Virus record (IMG/VR): IMGVR_UViG_3300028920_000009
Span: 1 to 49,246 of that record
Reading direction: 5' to 3' (one strand)
Source of the DNA: a virus
DNA: 49,246 nt
Position 1 is the stretch's first letter. The number at the start of each line of letters is the position of its first letter. The notes below the pieces were generated by a model that was given only the letters and a program-made list of their open reading frames with translations, ran no database searches and had not been told where the DNA came from. Below are positions 1 through 5,738 of this stretch, in pieces. The position numbers and the translations under genes are program-made.

Positions 1-127
1 AGAGACGTGCCCACTCGATCAGCACCTGGCTCGCATCCACGTAGTCGGTGAGCGTCGTGCGCCGGCTCGCGGCCCATTTATCGTTATCATGCGGTACAAG
101 CGTGCCCGTCAGTCGCACACGTGCCAC
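1..127. repeat. Terminal direct repeat, left copy
   Basis: These bases are identical to 49120-49246, so the contig overlaps itself end to end. The length of 127 is a common assembler k-mer value, which fits a circular contig rather than a biological terminal repeat. The same 127 bases also occur at 47436-47562 because they lie in the conserved part of a multi-copy gene family, so a false join through the repeat is not excluded. Confidence 0.85.
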
Positions 128-310
128 GTTGCACCCCGGTGCATACCGCAATGCGTCGATAGCCCGCCCTGAGCCATGCAGCCCGTTCTTGCACGGCACC
201 ACCGGGCCGTCGTGCTTGATCGTCTCGCCCCGACTGGGCAGAGCACGCCCGTCGCGCAGTTTGTCGCTGGCCCAGTGCCAGCCTATTACCTGTTTGCGTT
301 TGGTTGTCAT
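1..310 (-). CDS. Ala-rich heptad-repeat protein, copy A (N-terminal part; continues at 49246)
   Basis: This is the N-terminal part of a gene cut by the window edge. It begins with MTTKRKQ at 310 behind AGGAGG and shares the conserved N-terminal domain of its three paralogues (GWHW, LRDGR, GLHGS, DALRYAPG). The pattern resembles the phage family catalogued as DUF7666, of unknown function; this family assignment is from memory. If the contig is circular, the reading frame continues from 49246 down to 48602 and gives a protein of about 275 aa, the same size as copies C and D. It follows a 36-codon membrane peptide gene whose last codons carry its ribosome binding site. Confidence 0.75.
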   Translation of the reverse strand, partial: MTTKRKQVIGWHWASDKLRDGRALPSRGETIKHDGPVVPCKNGLHGSGRAIDALRYAPGCNVARVRLTGTLVPHDNDKWAASRRTTLTDYVDASQVLIEWARL

Positions 311-311
311 C

Positions 312-422
312 TCAGTACCTCCTGATAGCGGCCACACCCACCCAGCACAACGCCACGCAGGCCAACAGCCGGCACACGTACACTACTGCTTCAAGCGCTT
401 CTGCGTTCAAGTAGATTGGCAT
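312..422 (-). CDS. Small single-span membrane peptide (36 aa)
   Basis: A 36-codon gene starting with ATG at 422, five bases after AAGGAG. The peptide starts MPIYLNAEALEAV and has one hydrophobic segment (about residues 13-32, rich in V, L, C and A) with a short basic end (IRRY). Its start lies inside the end of the upstream gene (407-604), and its last codons contain the AGGAGG of the next gene, so the three genes are probably translationally coupled. I do not recognise a family. A holin-like or inner-membrane accessory role is only a guess from size and topology. Confidence 0.6.
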   Translation of the reverse strand: MPIYLNAEALEAVVYVCRLLACVALCWVGVAAIRRY

Positions 423-604
423 GCTTGCTCCTTCGCTTTTCTCCTTGCCTTCGCCCGCCGAACAGCTGCGCTCCTACGGGCCAGCGCACGTGCACGTGTC
501 GTTCCGATTACACGTTTTTGGCCGCCTTTACGGCCCCAATACCGCGCGGCGGCGCGGCATACATCGCAATCGGGTATCGTGTTCCCGCATATCGGGCAGA
601 TCAT
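407..604 (-). CDS. Small zinc-ribbon, Arg/Lys-rich protein (65 aa)
   Basis: The ATG at 604 overlaps the TGA of the preceding gene (ATGA), with AAAAGGGG just upstream. The 65-aa product begins MICPICGNTIPDCDVC, giving two CxxC pairs that should bind one zinc ion, followed by a strongly basic Ala/Arg/Lys tail (residues 24-60). Such proteins usually bind nucleic acid or act as adaptors, but no specific function can be assigned. The basic tail is compatible with DNA or RNA binding. Confidence 0.7.
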   Translation of the reverse strand: MICPICGNTIPDCDVCRAAARYWGRKGGQKRVIGTTRARALARRSAAVRRAKARRKAKEQACQST

Positions 605-1011
605 GATTTCCCCTTTTCGCGTTTGTTCAATTTCTGCCATCCGTCTATTGCGGCGGCTTTTGTTGGTGCCACTATATGCTGCCCACAGGAACAGGTCAAA
701 AAGTATGCCTTTTCCTGTTTGTCTGCGTTTGGGGTCCAGGAGAAATGTGGTTGACCGCCACAAAAAACGCATAGGGGTAGATTTGCTAACTCGTGTGCCG
801 TGGCGTCATACAGCGTATCCGCAATGTCCTGCAGCGCGCGGATCCAGTCGCGTAACGTCCGTAGACACATGTGCGGTAGGTCGAGGAATTCCGCACGATT
901 GCGATGGTCGGTCGTCGTTGTTGCTGGCGCCGAAATGCAAACATCAACTGTGCCGGGTCGTTGTTTTCCAACAAATAGGCCGCTTTCGGTTTCGATGGTG
1001 TGGTGCTTCAC
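601..1011 (-). CDS. Phage protein with Lar-like zinc motif (136 aa)
   Basis: I chose the GTG at 1011 because it follows AAAGGAGG at good spacing. The C-terminal third has CVFCGG, then a CSC pair about 25 residues later, and ends with a W-x3-N motif. This layout is seen in small restriction-alleviation (Lar-like) zinc proteins of phages, where CPFCGG and a W-N pair are typical. The N-terminal half is a helical region without a recognised domain. If the relation to Lar is real it would modulate host restriction. The similarity is limited to the zinc motif, so this is tentative. It overlaps the next gene by 4 bp. Confidence 0.65.
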   Translation of the reverse strand: MKHHTIETESGLFVGKQRPGTVDVCISAPATTTTDHRNRAEFLDLPHMCLRTLRDWIRALQDIADTLYDATAHELANLPLCVFCGGQPHFSWTPNADKQEKAYFLTCSCGQHIVAPTKAAAIDGWQKLNKREKGKS

Positions 1012-1035
1012 GATTTTCCTCCTTTGTGCGCTGGT

Positions 1036-1770
1036 TTACACATTGCCTTTCCTCCCTAGCGTCAGTCTTTCCCGCAGCATCCGCTCCAGGAGCCCGTTCT
1101 GCCATGCCCTTTCCTTGGCGTACATGGCGGCCCCGGCGGCCCCGGCGGCCCTAGCGTACCTGGCGGCGGCCCTGGCGGCCCTGGCGGCCCTGGCGTCCCA
1201 GGCGGCGGCCCTGGCGTCCATGGCGTTCCAGGCGGCGTCCCCGGCGTTCCAGGCGGCGTCCCCGGCGGCCATGGCGGCGTCCCTGGCGTCCCTGGCGGCG
1301 TCCCCGGCGGCCCTGGCGGCGTACCTGGCGTTCCTGGCGGCGGCTGCAATCTCGTCGAGTGTTGCCGCGTCGTTGACGGACTCAACCGTGGCTGCGACCT
1401 CATCCATACCAACGGCACGGCACGCGGTAGCGACGTGCACACGTAACGCCCGCAGCGCACAGAGACGTGCCCACTCGATCAGCACCTGGCTCGCATCCAC
1501 GTAGTCGGTGAGCGTCGTGCGCTGGCTCGCGGCCCATTTGTTGTTATTGTGCGGTACAAGCGTGTCCGTCAGTCGCACGCGCGCCACGTTGCACCCCGGT
1601 GCATACCGCAATGCGTCGATAGCCCGCCCTGAGCCGTGCAGCCCCTGTTTGCATGGCACCACCGGCCCGTCGTGCTTGATCGTCTCGCCCCGACTGGGCA
1701 GAGCACGCCCGTCGCGCAGTTTGTCGCTGGCCCAGTGCCAGCCTGTTACCTGTTTGCGTTTGGTTGTCAT
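1036..1770 (-). CDS. Ala-rich heptad-repeat protein, copy B (244 aa)
   Basis: Starts MTTKRKQVTGWHWA behind AGAGAGGTACTGAG and shares its first 130 or so residues closely with copies A, C and D (GLHGS, DALRYAPG, TLTDYVDASQVLIEW). The second half is an Ala-rich array with a seven-residue period (for example AARDARD, AAWNAGD), predicted to be long alpha helix. A short C-terminal domain follows (WQNGLLERMLRERL) that is also shared. The N-terminal domain resembles DUF7666 of phages, function unknown. It differs from the others in array length and in several N-terminal residues, so it is a diverged duplicate rather than an assembly copy. Confidence 0.8.
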   Translation of the reverse strand: MTTKRKQVTGWHWASDKLRDGRALPSRGETIKHDGPVVPCKQGLHGSGRAIDALRYAPGCNVARVRLTDTLVPHNNNKWAASQRTTLTDYVDASQVLIEWARLCALRALRVHVATACRAVGMDEVAATVESVNDAATLDEIAAAARNARYAARAAGDAARDARDAAMAAGDAAWNAGDAAWNAMDARAAAWDARAARAARAAARYARAAGAAGAAMYAKERAWQNGLLERMLRERLTLGRKGNV

Positions 1771-1799
1771 CTCAGTACCTCTCTTTTCTCCTCTCGCTC

Positions 1800-1872
1800 T
1801 TCCGGGCTTGCCACCGGCCGGCCGGAATGACCGGGCCGCATTACACCCCGCCGGAGCGGGGCGACTCTGCGT
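1800..1872 (-). repeat. Structured intergenic element, copy 1
   Basis: Read on the minus strand it has ACGCAGA, a GC hairpin (CCCCGC, loop TCCG, GCGGGG), the invariant TGTAATGCGGC, a second short hairpin and then CCGGTGGCAAGCCCGGAA. Two related copies lie at 2546-2616 and 2965-3041. The stems differ in sequence but stay paired, while the linkers are conserved. The ATG in TGTAATGCGGC opens a 24-codon frame whose TGA overlaps the ATG of the gene at 1770. Confidence 0.65.
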
Positions 1873-1916
1873 TAGTCTTTGTCTGCGAACACGAAATCCG
1901 CCCTCCCGCGCGTGCG

Positions 1917-2213
1917 TTATCGGTGCTCAAGGACCAACTCGCACATGCCGCTCCCTGGTCCGGTCATGACCATGTGGGCGCCGTACATGTCCGGCTCGCC
2001 GGATATCCGGTCCAGCCGACGCAGGTACTGCCGTCGCAGGTTACGACGGGTCGGCAGCACGTCGACGTTGTAATCCCGACAGAGATACCGGTTGCCGCGG
2101 CAGTTGTCCCACTCGGGATCATCCATCGCGGATCCCCACCGATCGAACCACCGATCGAGCTCGGTCAGGTTGTCGTCATCAGTTTGCAACATCATTGTTC
2201 GGTCAATGTTCAT
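1917..2213 (-). CDS. Hypothetical protein (98 aa)
   Basis: ATG at 2213 follows a GGAGGGGGG purine run. The product is polar, with an acidic N-terminal half (LQTDDDNLTELDRW) and an Arg-rich middle (TRRNLRRQYLRRLDR). I do not recognise a family. It sits between genes that carry the repeated structured leader, but its own upstream gap (28 bp) has no such leader. Probably an accessory early protein. Confidence 0.6.
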   Translation of the reverse strand: MNIDRTMMLQTDDDNLTELDRWFDRWGSAMDDPEWDNCRGNRYLCRDYNVDVLPTRRNLRRQYLRRLDRISGEPDMYGAHMVMTGPGSGMCELVLEHR

Positions 2214-2240
2214 CGTTCTGTCCCCCCTCCGTGCCCGTTT

Positions 2241-2528
2241 TTAGCAAGCGTAACCATCGCCGCGCATCAGAACCTTTCCCGTGATTCGTTCGATGCCGAC
2301 CGTTTCCGCCTCGGCACCGTGGAAGAATTCAACCGTCCGCAGAACCGCACCAACTATCTGATGCGGGACGGCTGCGGCCCACGGACGCTTCCAGTCTTCC
2401 TCATCGAAGATTGCATCCGCGATCTTTCGGAGGTCCGCGATTGTTTCGCCCTGCTCCGTTACGACGGTGCCGGCCTCATACTCCGCGATGGACCGGCGTT
2501 CGTGCTCGATCATTTGTTCGTCCGTCAT
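2241..2528 (-). CDS. Conserved phage hypothetical protein (95 aa)
   Basis: The ATG at 2528 follows GGAGGGACGGACG, the same initiation context as the two genes upstream. The sequence has an acidic N-terminus and a core (DLRKIADAIF, WAAAVPHQIVGAV, VEFFHGA) that I recall from unannotated phage proteins, without a known function. An in-frame upstream ATG within the structured leader could add 19 residues, and the conserved leader makes that alternative worth testing. Confidence 0.65.
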   Translation of the reverse strand: MTDEQMIEHERRSIAEYEAGTVVTEQGETIADLRKIADAIFDEEDWKRPWAAAVPHQIVGAVLRTVEFFHGAEAETVGIERITGKVLMRGDGYAC

Positions 2529-2545
2529 CGTCCGTCCCTCCGTTT

Positions 2546-2616
2546 TTCCGGGCTGCCAACCGGCCGGCACCATGCCGGGCCGCATTACAGGGCCGGGTAG
2601 GCCCTGTGGTCTGCGT
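2546..2616 (-). repeat. Structured intergenic element, copy 2
   Basis: Minus-strand order is ACGCAGA, hairpin CAGGGCC/GGCCCTG, TGTAATGCGGC, hairpin CCGGCA/TGCCGG, then CCGGTTGGCAGCCCGGAA. Compared with copies 1 and 3 both sides of each stem have changed together. The internal ATG is in frame with the gene at 2528. Confidence 0.65.
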
Positions 2617-2619
2617 CTA

Positions 2620-2943
2620 CTAGTAGATAACCCGCCCGTACCGAACCCGTCGCAGCGGTTGGGTTTGCCGCGCTGCCCGGAACAGCCACCGGCCCAGGTC
2701 CCGACCGTCAGGCAGAGTAATGTGATCTGCGTCATGGTATCTAGACGTGAGCTGCGCGCGGACCGTATCCTCGTCCGGCACCGGGCCATCCTCGCGCTGG
2801 ACACCCAACAGGTCGAGCGATGCCATCGCGTCGCGAAAATCAAAGTCATCACAGATTCCGGCCCGACCGCCCGACACGAGACATCCATTGATCATACTCG
2901 ACCACTCGATTCTCAGCACATCGTCTACCAGTTTCATTCTCAT
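2620..2943 (-). CDS. Hypothetical protein (107 aa)
   Basis: ATG at 2943 follows GGGAGGGACGGACG. The protein starts MRMKLVDDVLRIEW and contains HDADHITLPDGRDLGRWL. No family recognised. An in-frame ATG at 3006 inside the structured element would add a 21-residue Pro/Arg-rich leader. I prefer 2943 because of its strong ribosome binding site. Confidence 0.6.
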   Translation of the reverse strand: MRMKLVDDVLRIEWSSMINGCLVSGGRAGICDDFDFRDAMASLDLLGVQREDGPVPDEDTVRAQLTSRYHDADHITLPDGRDLGRWLFRAARQTQPLRRVRYGRVIY

Positions 2944-2964
2944 CGTCCGTCCCTCCCTCCGTGC

Positions 2965-3041
2965 TTCCGGGCTTGCCACCGGTCCCGCACCGTGCGGGAG
3001 CCGCATTACACCCCGACCTGCCGGCCAGGGCGGCTCTGCGT
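2965..3041 (-). repeat. Structured intergenic element, copy 3
   Basis: Lies between the stop of the gene at 3041 and the start at 2943. Minus-strand order is ACGCAGA, stem CCTG/CAGG inside GAGCCGC/GCGGCTC, TGTAATGCGGC, stem CCCGC/GCGGG, then CCGGTGGCAAGCCCGGAA. The conserved parts match copies 1 and 2 almost base for base. Confidence 0.65.
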
Positions 3042-3616
3042 TAGTCGGTCAACTCGCGGCGTTTGGCCATCGCCACCTGTGCATCCTCGATGCTCCCACC
3101 CGTTGCCAAGATTTCCATCGCCTGGCGGCCGGCCGCGCCCTTGCCCGTGTTGTCGGCCCAGTGCGTTGACTCCGCCTGCCGACGCGCGCGGAGGTACAGT
3201 GCCGCACGCGGATACTGCGCGGCGAGTTGCCGTGCGTTCGCGGCAAGACTCTCGTCGATCGGCTGCGGGGGTCGCGCGCCGTCGTTGTGCTCGTCGTCCA
3301 TCATCCGGTGCATGCCGGACTGGTATCTATCACGCTCATCCTCGGCCGCGTCCTGCGCCGCCTCGAGTTTACCGAGCCCCGGCAGGCTGCGCACCCTGAG
3401 GTCAGCCGCGTCCGCCTCGGCCTGGCGCAACTCCGCGATCTGCGCGGCCAGGTCCGGACGGGTGTCGGCCAACAGAACGATCCGTTTGCCGTCGTGCGTG
3501 CTGTCGGGGTACTCCAGCCGCAGACCGTCGCGACCCTGCACCTCGATCACCACGCCGCTCACAGTCCGTCCTCGCAGCCATGTCGCCGGGTCTGTGTCAG
3601 ACACCTGATAGTTCAT
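3041..3616 (-). CDS. Hypothetical helical protein, first gene of the minus accessory operon (191 aa)
   Basis: Starts MNYQVSDTD at 3616 after GGGAGGGACGTACG. The N-terminal 50 residues look beta-rich (GVVIEVQGRDGLRLEY). The middle is a charged helix (residues 60-115, IAELRQAEADAADLR), probably coiled coil. The C-terminal part is helical and Ala/Arg-rich. Function unknown. It is the first gene behind the leftward promoter at 3747-3775 and the terminator-like leader at 3631-3700, so its expression, and possibly that of the operon, may be set by attenuation. Confidence 0.65.
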   Translation of the reverse strand: MNYQVSDTDPATWLRGRTVSGVVIEVQGRDGLRLEYPDSTHDGKRIVLLADTRPDLAAQIAELRQAEADAADLRVRSLPGLGKLEAAQDAAEDERDRYQSGMHRMMDDEHNDGARPPQPIDESLAANARQLAAQYPRAALYLRARRQAESTHWADNTGKGAAGRQAMEILATGGSIEDAQVAMAKRRELTD

Positions 3617-3630
3617 CGTACGTCCCTCCC

Positions 3631-3700
3631 AAAAAAAGGCCCCGTCACCGGATGATGATGAGAGACCACATTGATGTGTCTGCTCGCCGGATCGGGGGCC
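3631..3700 (-). terminator. Leader terminator / attenuator before the gene at 3616
   Basis: Read on the minus strand, GGCCCCCG at 3693-3700 pairs with CGGGGCC at 3638-3644 and CCGG pairs with CCGG inside it. A small inner hairpin (AGACACA with TGTGGTCT) lies in the loop, and seven U follow. The U run ends directly at the GGGAGGG ribosome binding site of the first gene. An intrinsic terminator between promoter and first gene suggests regulated read-through. Confidence 0.6.
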
Positions 3701-3746
3701 ACGATCTGCTGTCGTCGTTGTATGGTAGTCTCTCATCATCGCCGAT

Positions 3747-3775
3747 AGTATATGCGTACCTGCTACGCGTGTCAA
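3747..3775 (-). promoter_or_regulatory. Leftward sigma70-type promoter
   Basis: On the minus strand TTGACA (3775-3770), a 17-base spacer and TATACT (3752-3747). The start of transcription would be near 3740, leaving a leader of about 125 bases before the gene at 3616. It stands back to back with the rightward promoter at 3861. Confidence 0.8.
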
Positions 3776-3860
3776 CCACAAAATGCAAGCGGTTCGCCCC
3801 GCAAACACGGGCCTCTGCGCTCGCGACATCGTCGCAGGCTGTATAAAGATCAAATAATTC

Positions 3861-3889
3861 TTGACAACGGCTAACGGTCAGCCTACACT
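3861..3889 (+). promoter_or_regulatory. Rightward sigma70-type promoter
   Basis: TTGACA at 3861, 17-base spacer, TACACT at 3884. Transcription would start near 3896-3898, essentially at an ATG (3898) that has no ribosome binding site. The first convincing gene downstream is at 4526, so this promoter makes either a long leader, a small RNA or a leaderless message. Confidence 0.75.
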
Positions 3890-4057
3890 CCCGCGCAATG
3901 GACCGATCAACGGACACGTACGCGCAGAGACTCGCCAACTCGCCCAGCTCGCCCAATCACGCAACGACCAATGCTGCTCTCGCGCGCACGCGCGCGCGTT
4001 CTATCATCCGATCTCGACCGGGTCCGCGAACAGGCCCGCAGACGCCGGCTCAAGCGC

Positions 4058-4090
4058 CTTTTGTCAAAACGAGCCACCTTTTTGACAAAG
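4058..4090. repeat. Inverted repeat with TTGTCAAAA / TTTTGACAA arms
   Basis: CTTTTGTCAAAA at 4058-4069 and TTTTTGACAAAG at 4079-4090 form a nine-base-pair core stem with a loop of about ten bases. The AT-rich arms look more like a protein-binding operator than a terminator, since no U run follows. Confidence 0.5.
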
Positions 4091-4240
4091 GTTGGGGGAA
4101 TAGGGTAAGCCGACGGCCAAATGCGTCACGAATGTGGTCAAAGCATGTCATTCTGCCTCGGATCCGATGCCGGCTGCGGGCCAGGGCAAAGTACTATACA
4201 CCCGGTCGGCTGGTGGCAATAACGGAACCCGTGCGCCGTG

Positions 4241-4297
4241 CGCCGGTGCGCCATGTGCATATTCCCCAATGATAGCAGCGCGAACTGCGCACCGGCG
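4241..4297. repeat. Perfect 11-bp inverted repeat
   Basis: CGCCGGTGCGC at 4241-4251 and its exact complement GCGCACCGGCG at 4287-4297, separated by 35 bases. It may be a hairpin or a looped binding site in the control region. Confidence 0.55.
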
Positions 4298-4311
4298 AAG
4301 CGGACCGGGAG

Positions 4312-4330
4312 TTAACATATTACATGTTAA
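4312..4330. promoter_or_regulatory. Palindromic dyad TTAACAT-N5-ATGTTAA
   Basis: A perfect seven-base dyad around ATTAC. Size and symmetry are typical of operators for dimeric helix-turn-helix regulators. No such regulator is encoded nearby, so a host factor or one of the small unknown genes would have to bind it. Confidence 0.5.
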
Positions 4331-4525
4331 GCGACGTAGATGCGCGGCGACGGTGCGAGAGAGAGCGGCGGCCGGCTGCGCAAGGGGTGGGGGTGGGGGT
4401 GCGGGTGTGCCGGTTCGCCCGCCCCGGCCGGGGGATATGTATGTATACCTCCCCGTGTGGGACAGACTTGGTTGTACGCATGAATTGGTGTTGCTGGGTG
4501 CGGGCCTGCTCAATGAGGATCAGCC

Positions 4526-4780
4526 ATGAAAAGAAAATTAACTATTAAATTCGTGATGTTTGCGTTGTTTCTGGTATTTGCGGCATGCTGGATCTGGTCT
4601 GTCTGGGACGCTACAATAGATGAGCTAAGGTCCGCTGAGTTTTCGTTGGGCGTTGGCTGGGGGAGCATGGCGGCCGCCGAAGCCTTGAATCGGGGCGAAT
4701 ATGACGTGACGGTGGGCGATCTGGAGAAGAGGGCGCGAGAGTTGCGTGAAGGCGCGAAAAGAGAGAGAACTCGGCCTTGA
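4526..4780 (+). CDS. Small membrane protein (84 aa)
   Basis: ATG at 4526 follows GAGGATCAGCC. The protein has a positive N-terminus (MKRKLTIK), one membrane span (residues 9-27, FVMFALFLVFAACWIWSVW) and a polar, charged C-terminal domain ending in a basic helix. Topology would be N-in, C-out. Unknown function. It is the first gene of the rightward late region, upstream of a second small membrane protein and the tRNA. Confidence 0.65.
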   Translation: MKRKLTIKFVMFALFLVFAACWIWSVWDATIDELRSAEFSLGVGWGSMAAAEALNRGEYDVTVGDLEKRARELREGAKRERTRP

Positions 4781-4791
4781 AGGGGGTTCGC

Positions 4792-4827
4792 GTTCAGTTC
4801 ACCCCTAAGAGGGGGTGAACACTGAAC
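4792..4827. repeat. Inverted repeat GTTCAG-TTCACCCC / GGGGTGAAC-CTGAAC
   Basis: The arms pair over at least 13 bases around a TAAGA loop. No U run follows, so it is probably a binding site or structured spacer. Its half-site TGAAC is the same word that is repeated in tandem at 4872-4907. Confidence 0.55.
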
Positions 4828-4871
4828 ACTCACAAATCCCCCCTGTCAAGGCGTGTTCAGTGAACAGCAAA

Positions 4872-4907
4872 TGAACAGGGTGAACAGGGTGAACAGGGTG
4901 AACAGGC
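4872..4907 (+). repeat. Four tandem 9-mers TGAACAGGG
   Basis: Four consecutive nine-base units (the last ends GGC). Further TGAAC/GTTCA words lie at 4792-4870. Iterons of this kind are typical of replication origins or multimeric repressor sites. They lie between two small membrane-protein genes. Confidence 0.7.
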
Positions 4908-4920
4908 GTGAAGGCGCGAA

Positions 4921-5082
4921 ATGATATACACGCTGGTACTTATGGTGATATTGGTGTGTCCGTGGGGTTGGTGGACGTGGTTAGGGGTTGCGCTGGAGTT
5001 GGCGGTGATGGGGATACAGTTTTTGTGGAGAACGCTCGATTATCGTTTGCGAGAGATGGAGATGTGGTATGAGCGATTGTGA
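4921..5082 (+). CDS. Small two-span membrane protein (53 aa)
   Basis: A 53-codon frame starting at ATG 4921 behind a weak GAAGG and ending TGA just before the tRNA. The sequence is strongly hydrophobic and Trp-rich (MIYTLVLMVILVCPWGWWTW, then LGVALELAVMGIQFLW), with a charged end (RTLDYRLREMEMWYERL). This fits two short membrane spans with a hairpin topology. Such small proteins can be holins or pinholins, but this is inference from topology only. Confidence 0.6.
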   Translation: MIYTLVLMVILVCPWGWWTWLGVALELAVMGIQFLWRTLDYRLREMEMWYERL

Positions 5083-5083
5083 T

Positions 5084-5155
5084 TGCGGGGTAGCAGGACG
5101 GTACCTGTGCCAGGTTCATACCCTGGAGATCCGGGTTCAACTCCCGGCCCCGCGA
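5084..5155 (+). tRNA. tRNA-Met (anticodon CAT)
   Basis: A 72-base cloverleaf: acceptor arm TGCGGGG with CCCCGCG, D-stem GCAG/CTGT, anticodon stem CCAGG/CCTGG around TTCATAC, a short variable arm AGAT, T-stem CCGGG/CCCGG around TTCAACT, and discriminator A. CCA is not encoded. The C11-G24 pair and the lack of three G-C pairs in the anticodon stem point to an elongator rather than initiator tRNA. A CAT anticodon could also be a tRNA-Ile if the C is modified to lysidine. Position 1-72 is a U-G pair. Confidence 0.9.
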
Positions 5156-5306
5156 TTTTGTTGAGGTTTAACATCTGGCCGCAGACGGGCTGGTGACGGC
5201 GGCGGTAGCGGCAAACACGGCAAACGCCCGTTAGGGCAGCATAGCGTAAAGCGATACCGGGTTCACCTATCGCTGCGGCCGGATGTTCTGGGGCGGGGGC
5301 GCCGAC

Positions 5307-5738
5307 ATGACTTTTGAGCAACTGGACAGAAAGGTAATGGCATATTTTGCCACGCAGGGGCAAGAACCGGAGGAAGCGGCAATGGACGACGTGATTAAAA
5401 TAAAGTGGTGGCCACCTGGGCAAGGCAATGCGTTGGACCTTGAGTGCAACTTGGCCAAAAAGAATCTTGCAGATTTAGTTGCTAAATACGACACGCCAGA
5501 AGGCAGCGCCACGGTTGAGGTGTCGTTGACGCTGTTTCGGGAACTGTACGAAAAAAGGCAAAAACAAAAAGAGTTTGCCGAGACATTCTTGGACGTTTAC
5601 CTACTGCTGACCTTTCGGCACGGCAATGATTGGCGGTATTGGCCAAAAGAGAAGATTGTGCGCGTGATAGACGAGATGTTGGCCGAAAATCCAGGGGAAC
5701 AGGTTGGGAAGTGGTTATACGGGAAGCGGGCAAAATGA
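5307..5738 (+). CDS. Hypothetical protein upstream of terminase (143 aa)
   Basis: I chose ATG 5307 (MTFEQLDRKVMAYF), which follows a G-rich run. An earlier in-frame ATG at 5283 adds eight Gly-rich residues and has no ribosome binding site. The protein is helical and charged in the second half (RELYEKRQKQKEFAETF). It overlaps the next gene by ATGA. Position suggests a role in packaging or a cofactor of the terminase, but I see no motif. About 120 bases between the tRNA and this gene show no feature. Confidence 0.65.
   Translation: MTFEQLDRKVMAYFATQGQEPEEAAMDDVIKIKWWPPGQGNALDLECNLAKKNLADLVAKYDTPEGSATVEVSLTLFRELYEKRQKQKEFAETFLDVYLLLTFRHGNDWRYWPKEKIVRVIDEMLAENPGEQVGKWLYGKRAK

Larger units (their letters stand above)
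3617..4525. other. Non-coding regulatory region between divergent operons
   Basis: About 900 bases without a convincing protein gene. It holds the leftward leader terminator, two divergent promoters, Arg/Pro-rich frames of low credibility, and at least three dyads (4058-4090, 4241-4297, 4312-4330). A G-rich stretch (GGGGTGGGGGTGGGGG, near 4385) and an AT-rich TATGTATGTATAC tract (near 4438) follow before the first late gene. It could hold an origin of replication or a control switch. Confidence 0.6.

Noticed and set aside
48-1154. Plus-strand frame of 368 codons at the left end
   Set aside because: Arg/Ser/Pro-rich and antisense to several well-supported minus genes; no known domain.
3645-3956. 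Minus-strand frame of 103 codons in the control region
   Set aside because: Begins with TTG without a ribosome binding site, runs through both promoters and the terminator, and has an unnatural composition.
3971-4108. 45-codon basic frame in the same region
   Set aside because: The C-terminal part looks protein-like, but there is no ribosome binding site and no support from overlap or domain.
3898-4272. Plus-strand frame of 124 codons starting at the transcription start of the rightward promoter
   Set aside because: No Shine-Dalgarno and Arg/Pro/Ser-rich random-like sequence. Kept only as a possible leaderless gene in the findings.
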